Of a DNA stretch of 64,000 bases, positions 51,001-53,742 are shown piece by piece; position 1 is the first letter of the stretch, and each line of letters begins with the position of its first letter. Origin of the DNA: Limisphaerales bacterium (GTDB taxonomy: Bacteria; Verrucomicrobiota; Verrucomicrobiia; Limisphaerales; SXTU01); the NCBI GenBank assembly GCA_009773355.1, contig WRPG01000002.1:1-64000 (forward strand), read 5' to 3'. The notes beneath the pieces are model-generated. The model worked only from the letters and a program-made list of their open reading frames with translations, was not told the DNA's origin and did no database searches. Made by a program: the position numbers and the translations under genes.

Positions 51001-53742
51001 GTCACCAGCACCAATTTCAGCGTCACCGTCACGGACAATCAGGTGATTCAGGTCAGCCGTTTCCTGAACCTGACGCTCACCAACGCCACCCCGACGAACC
51101 TGGCCAGCGTGGGCACGAACGGCACGGCCACGTTGACGATCGTGGACAATGACAATGACTTCAGCTTCTCCGCGGCGAACTACACCGTGAGCGAGTCGGC
51201 GGGCCTGTTGAATGTCACGGTGCTGCGGTTCGGCCAGAACACCGGCCAGGTGTCGGTGGCCTGCTCCACGGTGCCGCTGGCGAGTCCGGTGGCCGCGACC
51301 GCCACGGCAGATTACACGGCTTCCGCCGCGACGCTCGTGTTCGCCCCCGGTCAGGCGAGCCTGACCTTCACGGTGCCCATCGTGGCGGATCAGGTGCCCG
51401 AGGGAGATGAGCTTTTCGGCCTGATCTTGACGAACCCGCTGCCCGCCGGCGCGACCCAGCTCGGCGCCACCAACACGGCGAACGTCACCATCGTGGACGA
51501 CGACATCGGCATCGGGTTCAGCACGGCCGCCTACACCGTCGCGGAAAGCGCCGGGTCCGCCACCATCACCATCCTCCGCGCCGGCGTGACCAACGTCTCG
51601 GTGACCGCCGCCTTCACCACCACCAACGGCAGCGGGCTGGCCGGCCTGGATTACACCGCCACCAACGCCGTGTTCACCTTCGCGGCCGGCGTGACCAGCC
51701 GCACCTTCACGGTGCCCATCATCAATGACAGCGTCTCCGAGTCCCCGGAAACGGTGGGCCTCCTGCTCTCGAACCCGACGGGCGGCGCGTTCCTCACCGT
51801 CAGCAACGCCGTGCTGACGATTGTGGACAACGTCGGGGTGGTTGGCTTCACCGTCGCCAACTTCCTGGTGGGTGAGAGCAGCACCAACGGCGTGGTCGTC
51901 GTCGCGCGGACCAGCGGCAGCTCCGGCGCGATCACGGTGCAGTATCTCACCTCCACCGGCGGCACGGCCACCAGCGGGCTGGATTACGCGGATGCCAGCG
52001 GCACGCTCAGTTGGGCCGACGGGGAGAGCGGCTCCAAGACCTTCCTGGTGCCGGTCTTCAATGACCAGTTGGTCGAGGCCACCGAAACCATCCAGTTGCG
52101 GCTGACCAACACCACCGGCGGGGCGGGCTTCGGCATCAGCAACGCCACGCTCAGCATCGTGGACAACGATGGCGCGGGTGGGGTGGACTTTGCCTTCGAT
52201 CCGGGCGTCGGATTCGACAACTCGGTCTACGCGGTCGCCCAGCAGACCAACGGCCAGCTCCTGGCGGCGGGCCGCTTCACCGCCTTCCACGGCACGAGCC
52301 GCAACCGGGTGGCGCGCCTGAACATTGATGGCACGCTGGAAACCACCTACAACGCCGGCTTGGGACCGGACAACGCGGTCAACGTCATCGCCCTGCAAAC
52401 CGATGGGCGGCTGGTGATCGCCGGTGACTTCACCTCCGTGGGCGGCACACTGCGCAGCCGGGTGGCCCGGCTGCTGGCGGATGGTTCGCTCGACACCGGC
52501 TTCTCCGTGGGCAGCGGGGCGAACAGCTCCATCAACGCGATGGCGTTGCAGCCGGACGGACGGGTGCTGATCGGCGGCGCCTTCACGAACTTCAACGGCA
52601 CCGCCCGCGCCCGCATCGCGCGCCTGAACACCAGCGGGTCGCTCGACACCACCTTCAACCCCGGCACGGGCGCGAACGGGTTCGTCAACGCCCTGGCGGT
52701 CTATGCCAGCGGCACCAACGCCGGCAAGATTCTCGTGGGCGGCTCGTTCACCAGCTTCAACGGCTCGGCGGTTGGGCGGCTCGTGCGCCTCAACGCGGAC
52801 GGCACCACTGACACCACCTTCAACCCGGGCACCGGCGCGAACAGCACCGTGGCCTCCATCGCCATCCAGTCGGACGGCAGGCTGGTCATCGGCGGCCTGT
52901 TCGGCGCCATCAACGGCACCTCGCGCTCGCGCGTGGCCCGCCTGAATCACGATGGCTCGCTGGACTCCACCTTCTTCCCGGTGATGAACGACACGGTGCT
53001 CAGCGTGGTCGTGCAGCCGGATGGGCGCGTGCTCGTGGGCGGGGCTTTCACGGTCATCAACGGGGACATCGGCACGCCGCCTTCCCCGGGCACGGGGGTC
53101 TCGCTGCGCGAGCGCACGGCCAATGTCGCCACCCTCACCACCACGGCGTCCCACAGCCTCGCGGTCGGCTCGCGGGTCACGCTCGCGGGCGTCGGCACCG
53201 GCTACGATGGCACCTTCACCGTGACGGCGGTGCCCTCCACCACCCGCTTCAGCTACACCTCCGTCGGGGCGAATGAGGTCGCCACGGCGGTCACGCCCAA
53301 CGGTTCCTTCAGCGCGGCGGGCACGGCGGCGGGCCGCATCGCGCGGTTCCAGGCGGACGGCACGGTTGACAGCACCTTCGCCACCGGCACCGGCGCGGAC
53401 AACCTGGTCTACACCGTGCTGCTCCAGTCCGATCTCAAGGTGGTGCTGGCGGGCGACTTCACCACCGTCAACAGCGCGACGCGCGGGCGCATCGCCCGGT
53501 TGAATGGCAACTCGAACACGCCCATCGGCACGACGCTCGGCAGCTCTGGCTACAGTGCCGGCCAGTTCACCGTGGGCCTGAGCGCCGAGCCGGGCCGTTC
53601 GTATCGCATCGAATACTCCACTGACCTGCGCACCTGGACGTCGCTCACCACGGTCAGCAGCGGCCACGGTGTTCTGACCTTCACGGACACCACCTCGCCC
53701 GGCAGCGCGCGCCGCTTCTACCGCGCCATCCAGTTGCCGTAG
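27100..53742 (+). CDS. Giant 2: secreted Calx-beta/beta-propeller protein with 63 blades
   Basis: The ATG at 27100 is chosen because it gives a classical signal peptide (MSVVPLSRRWLLGLLC... cleaved after VQA at 27189); upstream in-frame starts at 26986 (TTG) and 27058 do not. Length is 8880 codons. Order: two pre-peptidase-C-terminal-like domains, two irregular Calx-beta-like domains, then eight propeller blocks of 7, 7, 7, 14, 7, 7, 7 and 7 blades, each preceded by a Calx-beta run (2, 2, 5, 5, 6, 4, 5, 8), and a tail ending RRFYRAIQLP. Unlike giant 1 there is no zinc-protease motif. Two blades carry a 110-residue hairpin insertion and two others carry FCCH-like modules. Calx-beta domains are calcium-binding in known families, so an extended exported fibre or adhesin is the best guess. 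The two giants are paralogous in their modular parts. Confidence 0.93.
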   Translation: MSVVPLSRRWLLGLLCAVMWLGAGTPRVQAQVDGDTFSLPLFMSGNLGRAATDSEFTNGSAFFFPQALNNFGYGKETGEPNHAGNAGGSSIWFAWTPTLSGTATLTVTPTTFLTTNLTAIYTGTVVSNLTLVASNNVAGVFTNAVSFPVTAGTTYRIAVDGFNSGFFASQFQFSLAWSVLTNDSFATPTVLLGSAGVVTNSNVGATKEVGEPNHSGDTGGASVWFSWTAPVSGPAAFGILNFFSVNNALAIYTGNSVGSLVLVANNSLPPVLGTPQFTNAIFFNAVQGTTYRIAVDSVLNTSASSFALFLSSQTSTNAGHFEFSADSIFVTEAESDPGVTRTVTQWNGVDTRDLAGAVVTVRRTGGFRGRMAVDYVMVDNTARAGIEYGSLTNSATVPVRGRVVFDDWQMSTNFVVPIIPASFTIAGSSSINLVAVLQHTNDTFFSIFITNVVADSTPVNGVTEATNLQPTFSISPLSVGIRNLDNTFSATNGNIFLLRSLTRVSERVGDAQVVVGRLGGDQTAAATVKYGLSATLAELPTSAPVGAATGTAAGRNNYFALTAGSDYAMPSSAAVTAPPALVARPADFTADSQSFQLTIAGGNSTASIIVPILDDNEVELNEDILITLLRVGATGQESPTPFFPTASPGYTLGSSFQSILSIVADDIYAGEQPAGAADNTHNQHNFRLTSPPNNPTPGANNVVFALAVQLDQRTVLAGDFTAVNTSSRNRVARLLNDGQIDTSFNPGSGADNFINALALQPDGRILIGGGFSSFTGVSRNGIARLNADGSLDATFNPGIGVNPGDVAGSAVQALALQTDGRVVVAGNFTTFNSVPFNRVVRLTAAGAADPAFNALGSGPNDRVYAVAVYPSTSVQHPNKILIAGAFTTVGGQIRNSLARLNADGSVDLTFNGLGTGANDAVYAIALTASEQILIGGAFTQVDIYARGGVARLNANGAVDTTFDPGTGTDSSVYAITQQPDGAIVIGGGFTAFNGTRRMGVARLLAHGVLDTSFLDTTYNHFAGITQPLSTSPNSACFAIALESGGNVMIGGSFNRVGGGYGRETNFTAHSTIANIGAFNLRDYISPRLNVARLVGGATPGPGNIEFTQATYSADEFSGSYFVQLIRTNGSLGQASVNFVTVDGTAVGATNATTTGFDFSHTNATPFWVSTRGINGVGDTRRTLDAVTGVNNDPLDHRGRAWLGFADVYVPVVQDTIVEGNQALGVRITLPANTDFNAPLANLGGAPIPVGLALGRSTATVSIVDDDFAYGEFTYSAFSYTVSENVGSAVVTVLRTNGAVGTVTVRYSTTAGTASTNEFTPVSGTLTFASGQTNRTFTVPVVDDTMPNSPTNRTVILTLTNATGGATISAGGRSATLVILDNEPPAGTPAGSVNTAFGTTNGPNDKVLAVTFITNALPAQGINGRWLVGGDFTAIDGLPRSRVAMLNLDGSVNTTIFNRLGTGPNNSVFAIAMHTNQVPTTLTGRIVIAGAFTQVDGTNRARIARLNADGSLDTSFNPGAGADNPIYAVLVQPDDKIVIAGDFTTVNGATRNRIARLNADGTVDTTFNPGQGASATIRTLALDSLGRVYIGGDFTFYDSLTQNRVARLNSNGTLDTTFLDPNNADAGANARVRGLALEPGGSVVIVGDFTSVGGTTNLNRIARLLSNGAVDGSFLTSGADSSVLAVTVDIATNIVVVGDFTTINGLNRTRIARITPGGRLDPAINFGTGPNNFVAAVALQPVTNGVITIGGGFTVVDGLPRNYVAQLVGGQNTGSGTLQFLAGNLDVVENATSTVVFVRRVGGLSNAVSMDFTTLDGTATNGLHYVTNRGTLLFQEGEAVRAYTLSIFDDAVTNVNRVFTNLLLNPTNYTATTTNFDASLGGAITNATVTLQDNDTVLGFAFATFNANENAVGGNAVVTVVRTGTGVGSTFVNYATSNGTATAGVDYTAVNGQLIFTNGQTSVTFVVPLLDDVLVEGTETVLLNLFTPAPAGVATLGRSTAVLNIVDDDFSPGVIAFAASAYSVQENLTNAVIAVIRTNGFTGLVTAQYTTTDGTARGYSGIGSPASFDYTNSTGTVTFGDGETSKTFTIGIINNSVADANASRTVNLSLPSATGGAVIGAQSTAVLTIQDEDPPAFGSFSFSLAAYSIVETNAAVSILVNRVGGTSNNVTVDFSANGGTATPGFNYQPANLTLAFGDSQASTNVVIQILHDTGASGDRTVNLALANPTSGARLGAISNAVLTIVDNEFSPGVLSFATNFFSVLENATNAVVTVIRTNGFTGTVTVGFAVSNLTAVAGTDFVATNGTLTFANGISTQTFLVPITGNLFQDGSRLFEVRLAAPGGGATVGLTNATVAIFDDESAAGSVDGSFVVGTGVDGQVYSVAQHTNGLLFIGGDFTTYNSVSRSNIVRVNTGAALDAAFVPDAIRLAGLAGSVRAVAVYPSDVNAGKVVVGGSFDTVGSATRGNLARLNLDGTVDLSFNTSPGTDNSVFALHIQTDGKVLIGGLFTTVNGVNRNFIARLNMDGTVDATFNPGSGADAPVRGIATDQLGRILIVGSFNSVDGVVRTNLARLNSDGTVDKTFDPGVGANAGVTCVAVAAGNRPVVGGLFTSINGVARNRIARLNPDGTVDTTFNPGAGADEFVSAVSLQPDGKVLLGGGFGSVGGLPRNRITRLNSDGSMDVSFNVGTGADGVVSTILTQLDGNIVIGGGFTSINGTPRNRVARLVGGGNLGFGSFDFSSPTFSVAEDGTNALITVVRSGGTSNSVGVAFNTSNGSGTAGSDYTATSGTLVFAPGVTHLTFNVPVSDNLLVDGNRTVNLTLSNPTNGATLGIGSRAVLTVLDNDSVLGFSPLTYSLNENGGSTTITVIRAGGTNGTVSVDYRTADGTAVAPADYTAASGRLTFTNGQTTATFTVAVVDNLIVQGNKTVALLLTNALGSALIGSGAGTLTIVDNEFGPGTLGFIAPTFTVSETNATAAITVARTNGTVGSVSVDYATTTGGTAVAGTNYTSVSGRFTWPDGDTSSRIFTVPILDDFVVNANRTVALVLSNVVGGAALGLSGATLTITDNDSVIGFSATNYSLAESGGFTLITVQRTGAAVDTVSVNYTISPSNATAGVDYLATNGSLTFGPGTNSLTFSVTAVDDVLVEGNEFALLALDTPVSTPAGSATLSVTNALLTIVDDEAAVSFSGTNYVVQENIGRAAITVVRVGVTNATLQVDFASSNATAVAGLDYTGTNGTLVFTPGLTNLTFDVPITDNLFINPSKVVQLSLFNIVGPAGTMLVSPSNAVVTIMDNDTNSPSAGSVDVTFGANLGANGPVYAVAFHTNGQVLLGGNFTTVNGGLVNRVARLNADGTLDQNFNPGQGADTNVFAVAVQPNGAVLIGGQFTSVNGTNRARVARLAADGSVDLAFSPGTGADNDVYALTVQANGAVLVGGAFTNFNGTAAGRLLRLSADGSVDASFTIGTGANGAVRSIAVMGDGRIVIAGDFTSFNGTLVPRIARLTAAGTLDPTFNPGAGADNTIYSVAVQTNGAVVVGGVFTTFGGLTKNGITRLNVDGTLDVNFNSGLGANGAVFSVGLRSSGRVMLAGAFTTLNGVSRNRFARLNADGSLDATFDPGTGANNTVESVGVFVPPVPVPVAIPFTNQFIYAGGQTNFVDIGATSGVVNITFDSFSTFSADNLRIYYEGVRLLDTNVVGTNTFTVPYGPGTSTVVTITVNEGASTFFNFVWGYSGTVLPVVSTVERVVVGGDFTAINGVARDRVAQLNENGSMDTTFGLGTGSSIVLGVGLNTNLSLPSLLGKSVVVGNFTVLNGANVSRLARLNLDGALDLGFNIGTGAGDTINAVLVQPDGRVIVGGFFTNFNGLSRGRLARLNVNGAVDAGFDTSIGANNVVLALALQPDGRVLVGGLFTTLNGTARNFIARLNADGTVDSSFNTSVGADGAVRAIVLQPDGRVLVGGDFTTFNGVARARLARLNADGTLDNTFNPGTGAGAFVSALAVDAAGRVIVGGGFTVFNGVSRNRIVRLTAAGAVDVTFDPGTGFDDYVNATTVQTDGKLVLVGGFTTFNGLPANRIIRLNPDGSVDTTINFGTGANNFVSALAIQPWDEKLLIGGAFTSVDGQTRNGVARLNAGANGSGSGSFEFTQLNYLADEDATNSTVTVVRRNGLTGTATVQLVTSDGTAVRGVDYIGQTNTLTFANGQNTTNVVIQLIDNLVANANKTVVVTVLNPSPGAGLGAVNPATITIVDNDSLLEFSASTFSVNESSSNATITVVRNGGGAGAVGVSYSTSAGSALAGADFTSVSNQLSWAAGDVAPKSFDVPILADSLVEGNETVVLTLTNAVGAASLGRSTAVLTIVDDDFSPGALGFVTNLFVVNENVGSAVVTVVRTNGSTGPVSVQISTANGSAIAGVDYLATNGFLNFSDGQTNKTFGITVLNDSAPEGDESVLLTLSNPGNGAVLGLASAALLIRDDEISNGILGFNSPIYSVSEGAGSVAVTVIRTNGSQGTVTVNFTTSDGTAKQGSDYTTTSGTLAFPDGLTNVTFNIPILDDPIFETNETVNLTLSVPSGGAALGLATAILTIVDEDGRSPGVFNFSSSLYYVKDTETFNNHDLPNNTSVDTLGGFFWFSPTASNHHNALGALVTVTRSGGANGIASVDFATSDFGTNFFGTNFFFFSNAVAGFDYLPTNGTLVFYEHEMAKSFIVPVVHHFLGSTFFTNSFLSFNLTLTNPTGGATLGTLASATVDIEQPGYVNTTRATGPRWSRHNYRVREDIGRAQLVLYDAPPPTTIRFAAPAANGFFHMAGSDYATFGGSIGTNGFRGDFDATDQTVSGAIVIVNVPIYDDLEAEFNEDFVIQAIVGSLIVDEAVVTILDNDDPPGAFDREFNPDYDDRTSPPQNTAPGANNTVFAIAVQPDGKSVIGGDFTAMNTIQRNRIARMNLDGSLDTTFNPGVGANDFVAAIGVYPTVTNVVVSFDTNGIPIATNQVAATNNGKIVLGGGFNSYNGVARSYIARVDGNGVLDPTFNPGIGADKPVRALHVYPSGAFNGRVLIAGDFTSVNGTNRNRVARLNADGSLDTSFNPGTGANGPVYAVRVQLDGRVVVGGDFTTFNGVPRNRIARLTATGALDLTFNPSAGADGTVYALGIEQAGSGSVQVNRSASGGPAEDIFDVNTGGATAGFITLNYEFYFVPDTIRVYYGANQLPVNRIFDSGLTNGANSVTIPFGPGTNTTLRIVVNEGSGILGTIWDYDAVLTTTATGVEKVILGGEFNNFDLRRRSKIARLNPDGSLDTTFSPGRGFDDTVFAIQMQANGQAILGGLFTDFNSTRRFGLARLLLNGTLDTTFMDSGFSHFAGLINLTNSLPRNFVAAIALQAATNTSTFFNDNGTNRIQITNITEEVMIGGSFQMGGGGRRDLSNIVEPGFYGTTNAGNRRIMAGFDRTDKFARFGEFPRADLRKRSNIARVRGGAVRGPGNIEFTQPNYTIDENAGTLFITLTRTNGSITGEPPVGSASVNFGTSDPPFGPGAAVAGQDYVTARRVPTWPSVPQITATNRPSDGTTGPNNLLRATTDVFVSIAEDSGIEGDETIDLQLSIPQGQLFMSGEPVASGVALGLSRSTLTVVDNDFNPGVLTFPQDTFRVDENVGAAVVTIIRTNGSAGPISCDYTTAISGSTAGVGVDYTATVGTIAFASGQLTNIFTVPIVDDTGVELDETITVQLLNPRGGATLGLTNAAILVIDNDFAAGRLNFSQATYSVAENGGSATIAVQRSGGSQGALTVQVAVTNGTAVSPTDYVAATNTLVWASAETSVKTFTVSLVDNANVDGNRTVNLTLATPSVAGALGTITNAVLTIVDDDAFGSLAFSRPIYTVNENGSNAIVTVVRLGGVAGTVSVRYDTATGGSAVAGSNYVVAGGTLTMVPGQTSTNFIVSVNDNAIPDGTRSINLALTSPSNASLGFPSTATLNIIDDESVNVTAGSADTTYTASGADSAIYALALQTDGNLLVGGDFTAVNGVSRNRLARLDASGALDPVFNPGGANGSIRSLLVYDRGVNAGRILVAGFFTQVSGTNRARIARLNQGGSVDLTFDPGAGADNAIFAVALQSDDKVVIGGAFSTFNGFGRNFVARLNANGTLDNTFDPGTGANGPVFAVAVQPDGKILIGGDFTTVNGVALTNVARLNANGSVDTSFIVGGGASSTVRSILVQTDGKILMAGSFTNYAGTAVGRVARLHATGLLDPSFNPGGLGADNAVFYMTIQGDGKMLLGGDFTRFNGVSRNRFTRLNPDGTTDPTINIGTGANNFVAAIAVQTDDRILLAGGFTTFNNVPRSYLVRLHGGVIAGSGSLEFTAANYFVAENAAAATITVRRVGGTTGAASVFFTTSDGTATTNGVHYTNVTATLNFPQGETFVATNVSIVDDTAVNTDRFVNLSLSSFTGAASGGQSNALLTIVNDDGRLGFSAATYNVSEVVGSGSATITVTRTGGTTGSATVQFTSTTNGTATPNVDYVPASGTLVFGAGETNKTFSLPIIDDLLLEGNETIELVLTNLTGNAVPGQMTAVLTIVDNDVAPGVFNFTLGNYVTNESDTIVLAQVTVTRTNGSTGVVSVDYRTGDGTARAGQDYSATIGTLSFADGETVKTFVVPILPDSVQETNETVFLDLLNPTGGATIGFQNSSVLTILNNDILIYGNLVFSSATYTNRENDGAAVITIRRIGGTSGAIGVSYATTTNGTAVAGSHYSPVSGTLAWANGDATDRLITVPLFNNSIVDGDRTVGLALSNPANGASLNLPSTATLTIRDDDSAPGVLGFSTVIYNALESATNALLTVTRTNGFTGPVSVQFATFTNALDSAVAYPGTGPVVAGQHYTNTTGTLSFPDGVTNLTLTVPLLDNALQDGNRTFSVRLFGETGGALLGLSNTVVRIVDNENNAGSVDAGYITGSGANGTVTAILLATNGQAVIAGDFSSFNGTPRQNVARINVDGTLDNGFDLGSVTLLLTNTANVLTRELTNATVASITTATPHGLSPGTNVTVAGLTRALFTSGSGFTVASVVSPTNFTYLIPPVSVTAADVSRAAGTAVVTTTVAHQLNVGDTVTITGMTDASFDGTFQVASVPGVTTFTFTQVGPNVPVTADSGVVRLQVVPLVTEPGVASHFYNAASVRALGVYTNGVNANKIVIGGLFSAVGGNPRTNITRLNVDGSPDATFNPAAAANNAVNGVAIQNNGRVVIGGTFTAVNGVARNFIARLNFDGTLDTTFDAGSGPDAQVRVVAALTDGRILIAGDFSTVAGVASRRIARLNVDGTVDPTFAPGGTITNGTIYTLVVQVNGQILVGGAFTASNGVVRTNLMRLNADGSLDATFNPGTGPDDFVTSLALQPDGKIIVGGAFVNFAGYGRNRIVRIDGNGTVDPTINFGTGADNLVTATAVQPDGKILIGGAFTSFNGIAQNRFTRLHGGQNAGAGLVVFGAQQFTVSEAGTNATITVLRTGGTSNTVSVDYSVIAGGTAVAGSDYLPVGGTLFFSQGETLRTFLVPVIDDTLVRPDRTVFLTLSNATGGASLDIPPTAVLRIAENDSFLAFASTTYSIAESGTNAVITVARTGGTNEAVSVEFFTAGITAVAGVDHTNVAGQLLFPAGVLTQAFNVPVADDVVVEGSETVALFLTNAGPIGIASLGAVSNATLTIVDNDFGVGVLGFSATNFNAFENVGSAVVTVTRTNGSSGAVTVSFVTVDGVGNATAGVDYRSTNGILTLADGETTKTFQVPLLDDTIVEGAETIALVLFNASGGAGLGLANATLTVVDDDAFGTFQFGTNSFTVDEAAGTVTVPVNRVGGIIGAVSVDITSVNGTAIAGVDFGQVSRVLNFAPGQTTSNVVVQIVNDQVVEPQESFSLVLGQPTGGAQLGALTNATMAIVDDDMQFSFALAAFSVLENASNAVLTVTRYGVTNLTGTVTAVTSDGTAVNGVDYVGVTNTLTFQPGVTSTNFSVTVTDNQVIQVSRFLNLTLTNATPTNLASVGTNGTATLTIVDNDNDFSFSAANYTVSESAGLLNVTVLRFGQNTGQVSVACSTVPLASPVAATATADYTASAATLVFAPGQASLTFTVPIVADQVPEGDELFGLILTNPLPAGATQLGATNTANVTIVDDDIGIGFSTAAYTVAESAGSATITILRAGVTNVSVTAAFTTTNGSGLAGLDYTATNAVFTFAAGVTSRTFTVPIINDSVSESPETVGLLLSNPTGGAFLTVSNAVLTIVDNVGVVGFTVANFLVGESSTNGVVVVARTSGSSGAITVQYLTSTGGTATSGLDYADASGTLSWADGESGSKTFLVPVFNDQLVEATETIQLRLTNTTGGAGFGISNATLSIVDNDGAGGVDFAFDPGVGFDNSVYAVAQQTNGQLLAAGRFTAFHGTSRNRVARLNIDGTLETTYNAGLGPDNAVNVIALQTDGRLVIAGDFTSVGGTLRSRVARLLADGSLDTGFSVGSGANSSINAMALQPDGRVLIGGAFTNFNGTARARIARLNTSGSLDTTFNPGTGANGFVNALAVYASGTNAGKILVGGSFTSFNGSAVGRLVRLNADGTTDTTFNPGTGANSTVASIAIQSDGRLVIGGLFGAINGTSRSRVARLNHDGSLDSTFFPVMNDTVLSVVVQPDGRVLVGGAFTVINGDIGTPPSPGTGVSLRERTANVATLTTTASHSLAVGSRVTLAGVGTGYDGTFTVTAVPSTTRFSYTSVGANEVATAVTPNGSFSAAGTAAGRIARFQADGTVDSTFATGTGADNLVYTVLLQSDLKVVLAGDFTTVNSATRGRIARLNGNSNTPIGTTLGSSGYSAGQFTVGLSAEPGRSYRIEYSTDLRTWTSLTTVSSGHGVLTFTDTTSPGSARRFYRAIQLP
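27205..28040 (+). repeat. Two tandem pre-peptidase-C-terminal-like domains (giant 2)
   Basis: Two homologous domains of about 140 residues. Each contains GEPNH, then S-[IV]-W-F-[AS]-W-T, a [LA]-[TA]-I-Y-T-G motif and T-Y-R-I-A-V-D. This is the pattern of PPC-like carbohydrate- or protein-binding beta sandwiches of secreted proteins. Confidence 0.8.
28045..29124 (+). repeat. Two irregular Calx-beta-like domains (giant 2)
   Basis: Starts FEFSADSIFVTEAESDPG and, after a long loop, RSLTRVSERVGDAQVVVGR. Both carry large insertions, and base composition and codon choice are less GC-rich than in the regular runs. Confidence 0.6.
29125..30407 (+). repeat. Propeller block A of giant 2 (seven blades, subtype I)
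   Basis: Cores TVLAGDF, ILIGGGF, VVVAGNF, ILIAGAF, ILIGGAF, IVIGGGF, VMIGGSF. Lead-in TPGANNVVFALAVQ and an elongated last blade ending TPGPGN, as in propeller set 3 of giant 1. Confidence 0.83.
30408..31254 (+). repeat. Calx-beta run (two domains, giant 2)
   Basis: Starts ATYSADEFSGS (long insertion with Trp, about 30580-30710) and FSYTVSENVGS. Confidence 0.75.
31255..32410 (+). repeat. Propeller block B of giant 2 (seven blades)
   Basis: Opens with AGSVNTAFG. Cores WLVGGDF, IVIAGAF, IVIAGDF, VYIGGDF, VVIVGDF, IVVVGDF, ITIGGGF. Confidence 0.84.
32411..34185 (+). repeat. Calx-beta run (five domains, giant 2)
   Basis: Starts GNLDVVENATS, ATFNANENAVGG, SAYSVQENLTN, AAYSIVETNAA and NFFSVLENATN. 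Confidence 0.77.
34186..35290 (+). repeat. Propeller block C of giant 2 (seven blades)
   Basis: Opens with AGSVDGSFVVGTG. Cores LFIGGDF, VVVGGSF, VLIGGLF, ILIVGSF, PVVGGLF, VLLGGGF, IVIGGGF. Confidence 0.85.
35291..37000 (+). repeat. Calx-beta run (five domains, giant 2)
   Basis: Starts PTFSVAEDGTN, LTYSLNENGGS, PTFTVSETNAT, TNYSLAESGGF and TNYVVQENIGR. Confidence 0.77.
37001..39510 (+). repeat. Propeller block D of giant 2 (fourteen blades, two propellers in tandem)
   Basis: Opens with AGSVDVTFG. Fourteen cores: VLLGGNF, VLIGGQF, VLVGGAF, IVIAGDF, VVVGGVF, VMLAGAF, VVVGGDF (after the hairpin insert at 37990-38325), then SVVVGNF, VIVGGFF, VLVGGLF, VLVGGDF, VIVGGGF, LVLVGGF, LLIGGAF. No Calx-beta domain separates the two halves. 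Confidence 0.83.
37990..38325 (+). other. Beta-sandwich-like insert in a blade hairpin (block D, blade 7)
   Basis: About 110 residues between the first and second strands of the blade (VESVGVF .. VERVVVGGDF). It contains LRIYYEGVRLLDT, TFTVPYGPGTST and ITVNEGAS, matched by the insert at 42545-42875. Confidence 0.7.
39511..41739 (+). repeat. Calx-beta run (six domains, last two irregular, giant 2)
   Basis: Starts LNYLADEDATN, STFSVNESSSN, NLFVVNENVGS, PIYSVSEGAGS, then a divergent domain at about 40870 (SLYYVKDTETF) and another at about 41390 (HNYRVREDIGR). The last two have long Phe/His/Asn-rich insertions. Confidence 0.7.
41740..43507 (+). repeat. Propeller block E of giant 2 (seven blades, subtype I, expanded loops)
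   Basis: Cores SVIGGDF, IVLGGGF, VLIAGDF, VVVGGDF, VILGGEF (after the insert at 42545-42875), AILGGLF, VMIGGSF. Lead-in DREFNPDYDD .. APGANNTVFAIAVQ and a long last blade ending RGPGN. Confidence 0.82.
42545..42875 (+). other. Beta-sandwich-like insert in a blade hairpin (block E, blade 5)
   Basis: About 110 residues between VYALGIE and VEKVILGGEF. It contains DTIRVYYGANQLPV, SVTIPFGPGTNTT and RIVVNEGSG, homologous to the insert at 37990-38325 and in the same position of the blade. Confidence 0.7.
43508..45004 (+). repeat. Calx-beta run (four domains, giant 2)
   Basis: Starts PNYTIDENAGT (with a long Trp-containing insertion), DTFRVDENVGA, ATYSVAENGGS and PIYTVNENGSN. Confidence 0.76.
45005..46111 (+). 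repeat. Propeller block F of giant 2 (seven blades)
   Basis: Opens with AGSADTTYT. Cores LLVGGDF, ILVAGFF, VVIGGAF, ILIGGDF, ILMAGSF, MLLGGDF, ILLAGGF. Confidence 0.85.
46112..47865 (+). repeat. Calx-beta run (five domains, giant 2)
   Basis: Starts ANYFVAENAAA, ATYNVSEVVGS, GNYVTNESDTI, ATYTNRENDGA and VIYNALESATN. Confidence 0.77.
47866..49454 (+). repeat. Propeller block G of giant 2 (seven blades, FCCH-like insert)
   Basis: Opens with AGSVDAGYITGSG. Cores AVIAGDF, IVIGGLF, VVIGGTF, ILIAGDF, ILVGGAF, IIVGGAF, ILIGGAF. Two FCCH-like modules lie between blades 1 and 2. Confidence 0.84.
48075..48495 (+). other. Two tandem FCCH-like modules inserted in propeller block G
   Basis: First copy: ITTATPHGLSPGTNVTVAG. 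Second copy: VTTTVAHQLNVGDTVTITG followed by SFDGTFQVASVPGVTTFTF. The insertion lies after the L-x-N-G-F segment of blade 1, the same loop as in propeller set 1 of giant 1. Confidence 0.65.
49455..52169 (+). repeat. Calx-beta run (eight domains, giant 2)
   Basis: Starts QQFTVSEAGTN, TTYSIAESGTN, TNFNAFENVGS, NSFTVDEAAGT, AAFSVLENASN, ANYTVSESAGL, AAYTVAESAGS and ANFLVGESSTN. This is the longest run of giant 2. Confidence 0.78.
52170..53519 (+). repeat. Propeller block H of giant 2 (seven blades, FCCH-like insert)
   Basis: Cores LLAAGRF, LVIAGDF, VLIGGAF, ILVGGSF, LVIGGLF, VLVGGAF, VVLAGDF. An FCCH-like module interrupts blade 6. This is the only propeller followed directly by the tail domain. 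Confidence 0.84.
53098..53310 (+). other. FCCH-like module inside a blade of propeller block H
   Basis: TANVATLTTTASHSLAVGSR, then YDGTFTVTAVPSTTRFSYT. It lies between GGAFTVINGD and GRIARFQADG, that is inside a blade rather than between blades as in the other two sites. Confidence 0.65.
53520..53739 (+). other. C-terminal RRFYRAI tail domain of giant 2
   Basis: About 73 residues with GRSYRIEYSTDLRTWTSL, a TFTDTTS turn and the end ARRFYRAIQLP. It matches the tail of giant 1 in position and pattern. Confidence 0.6.
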
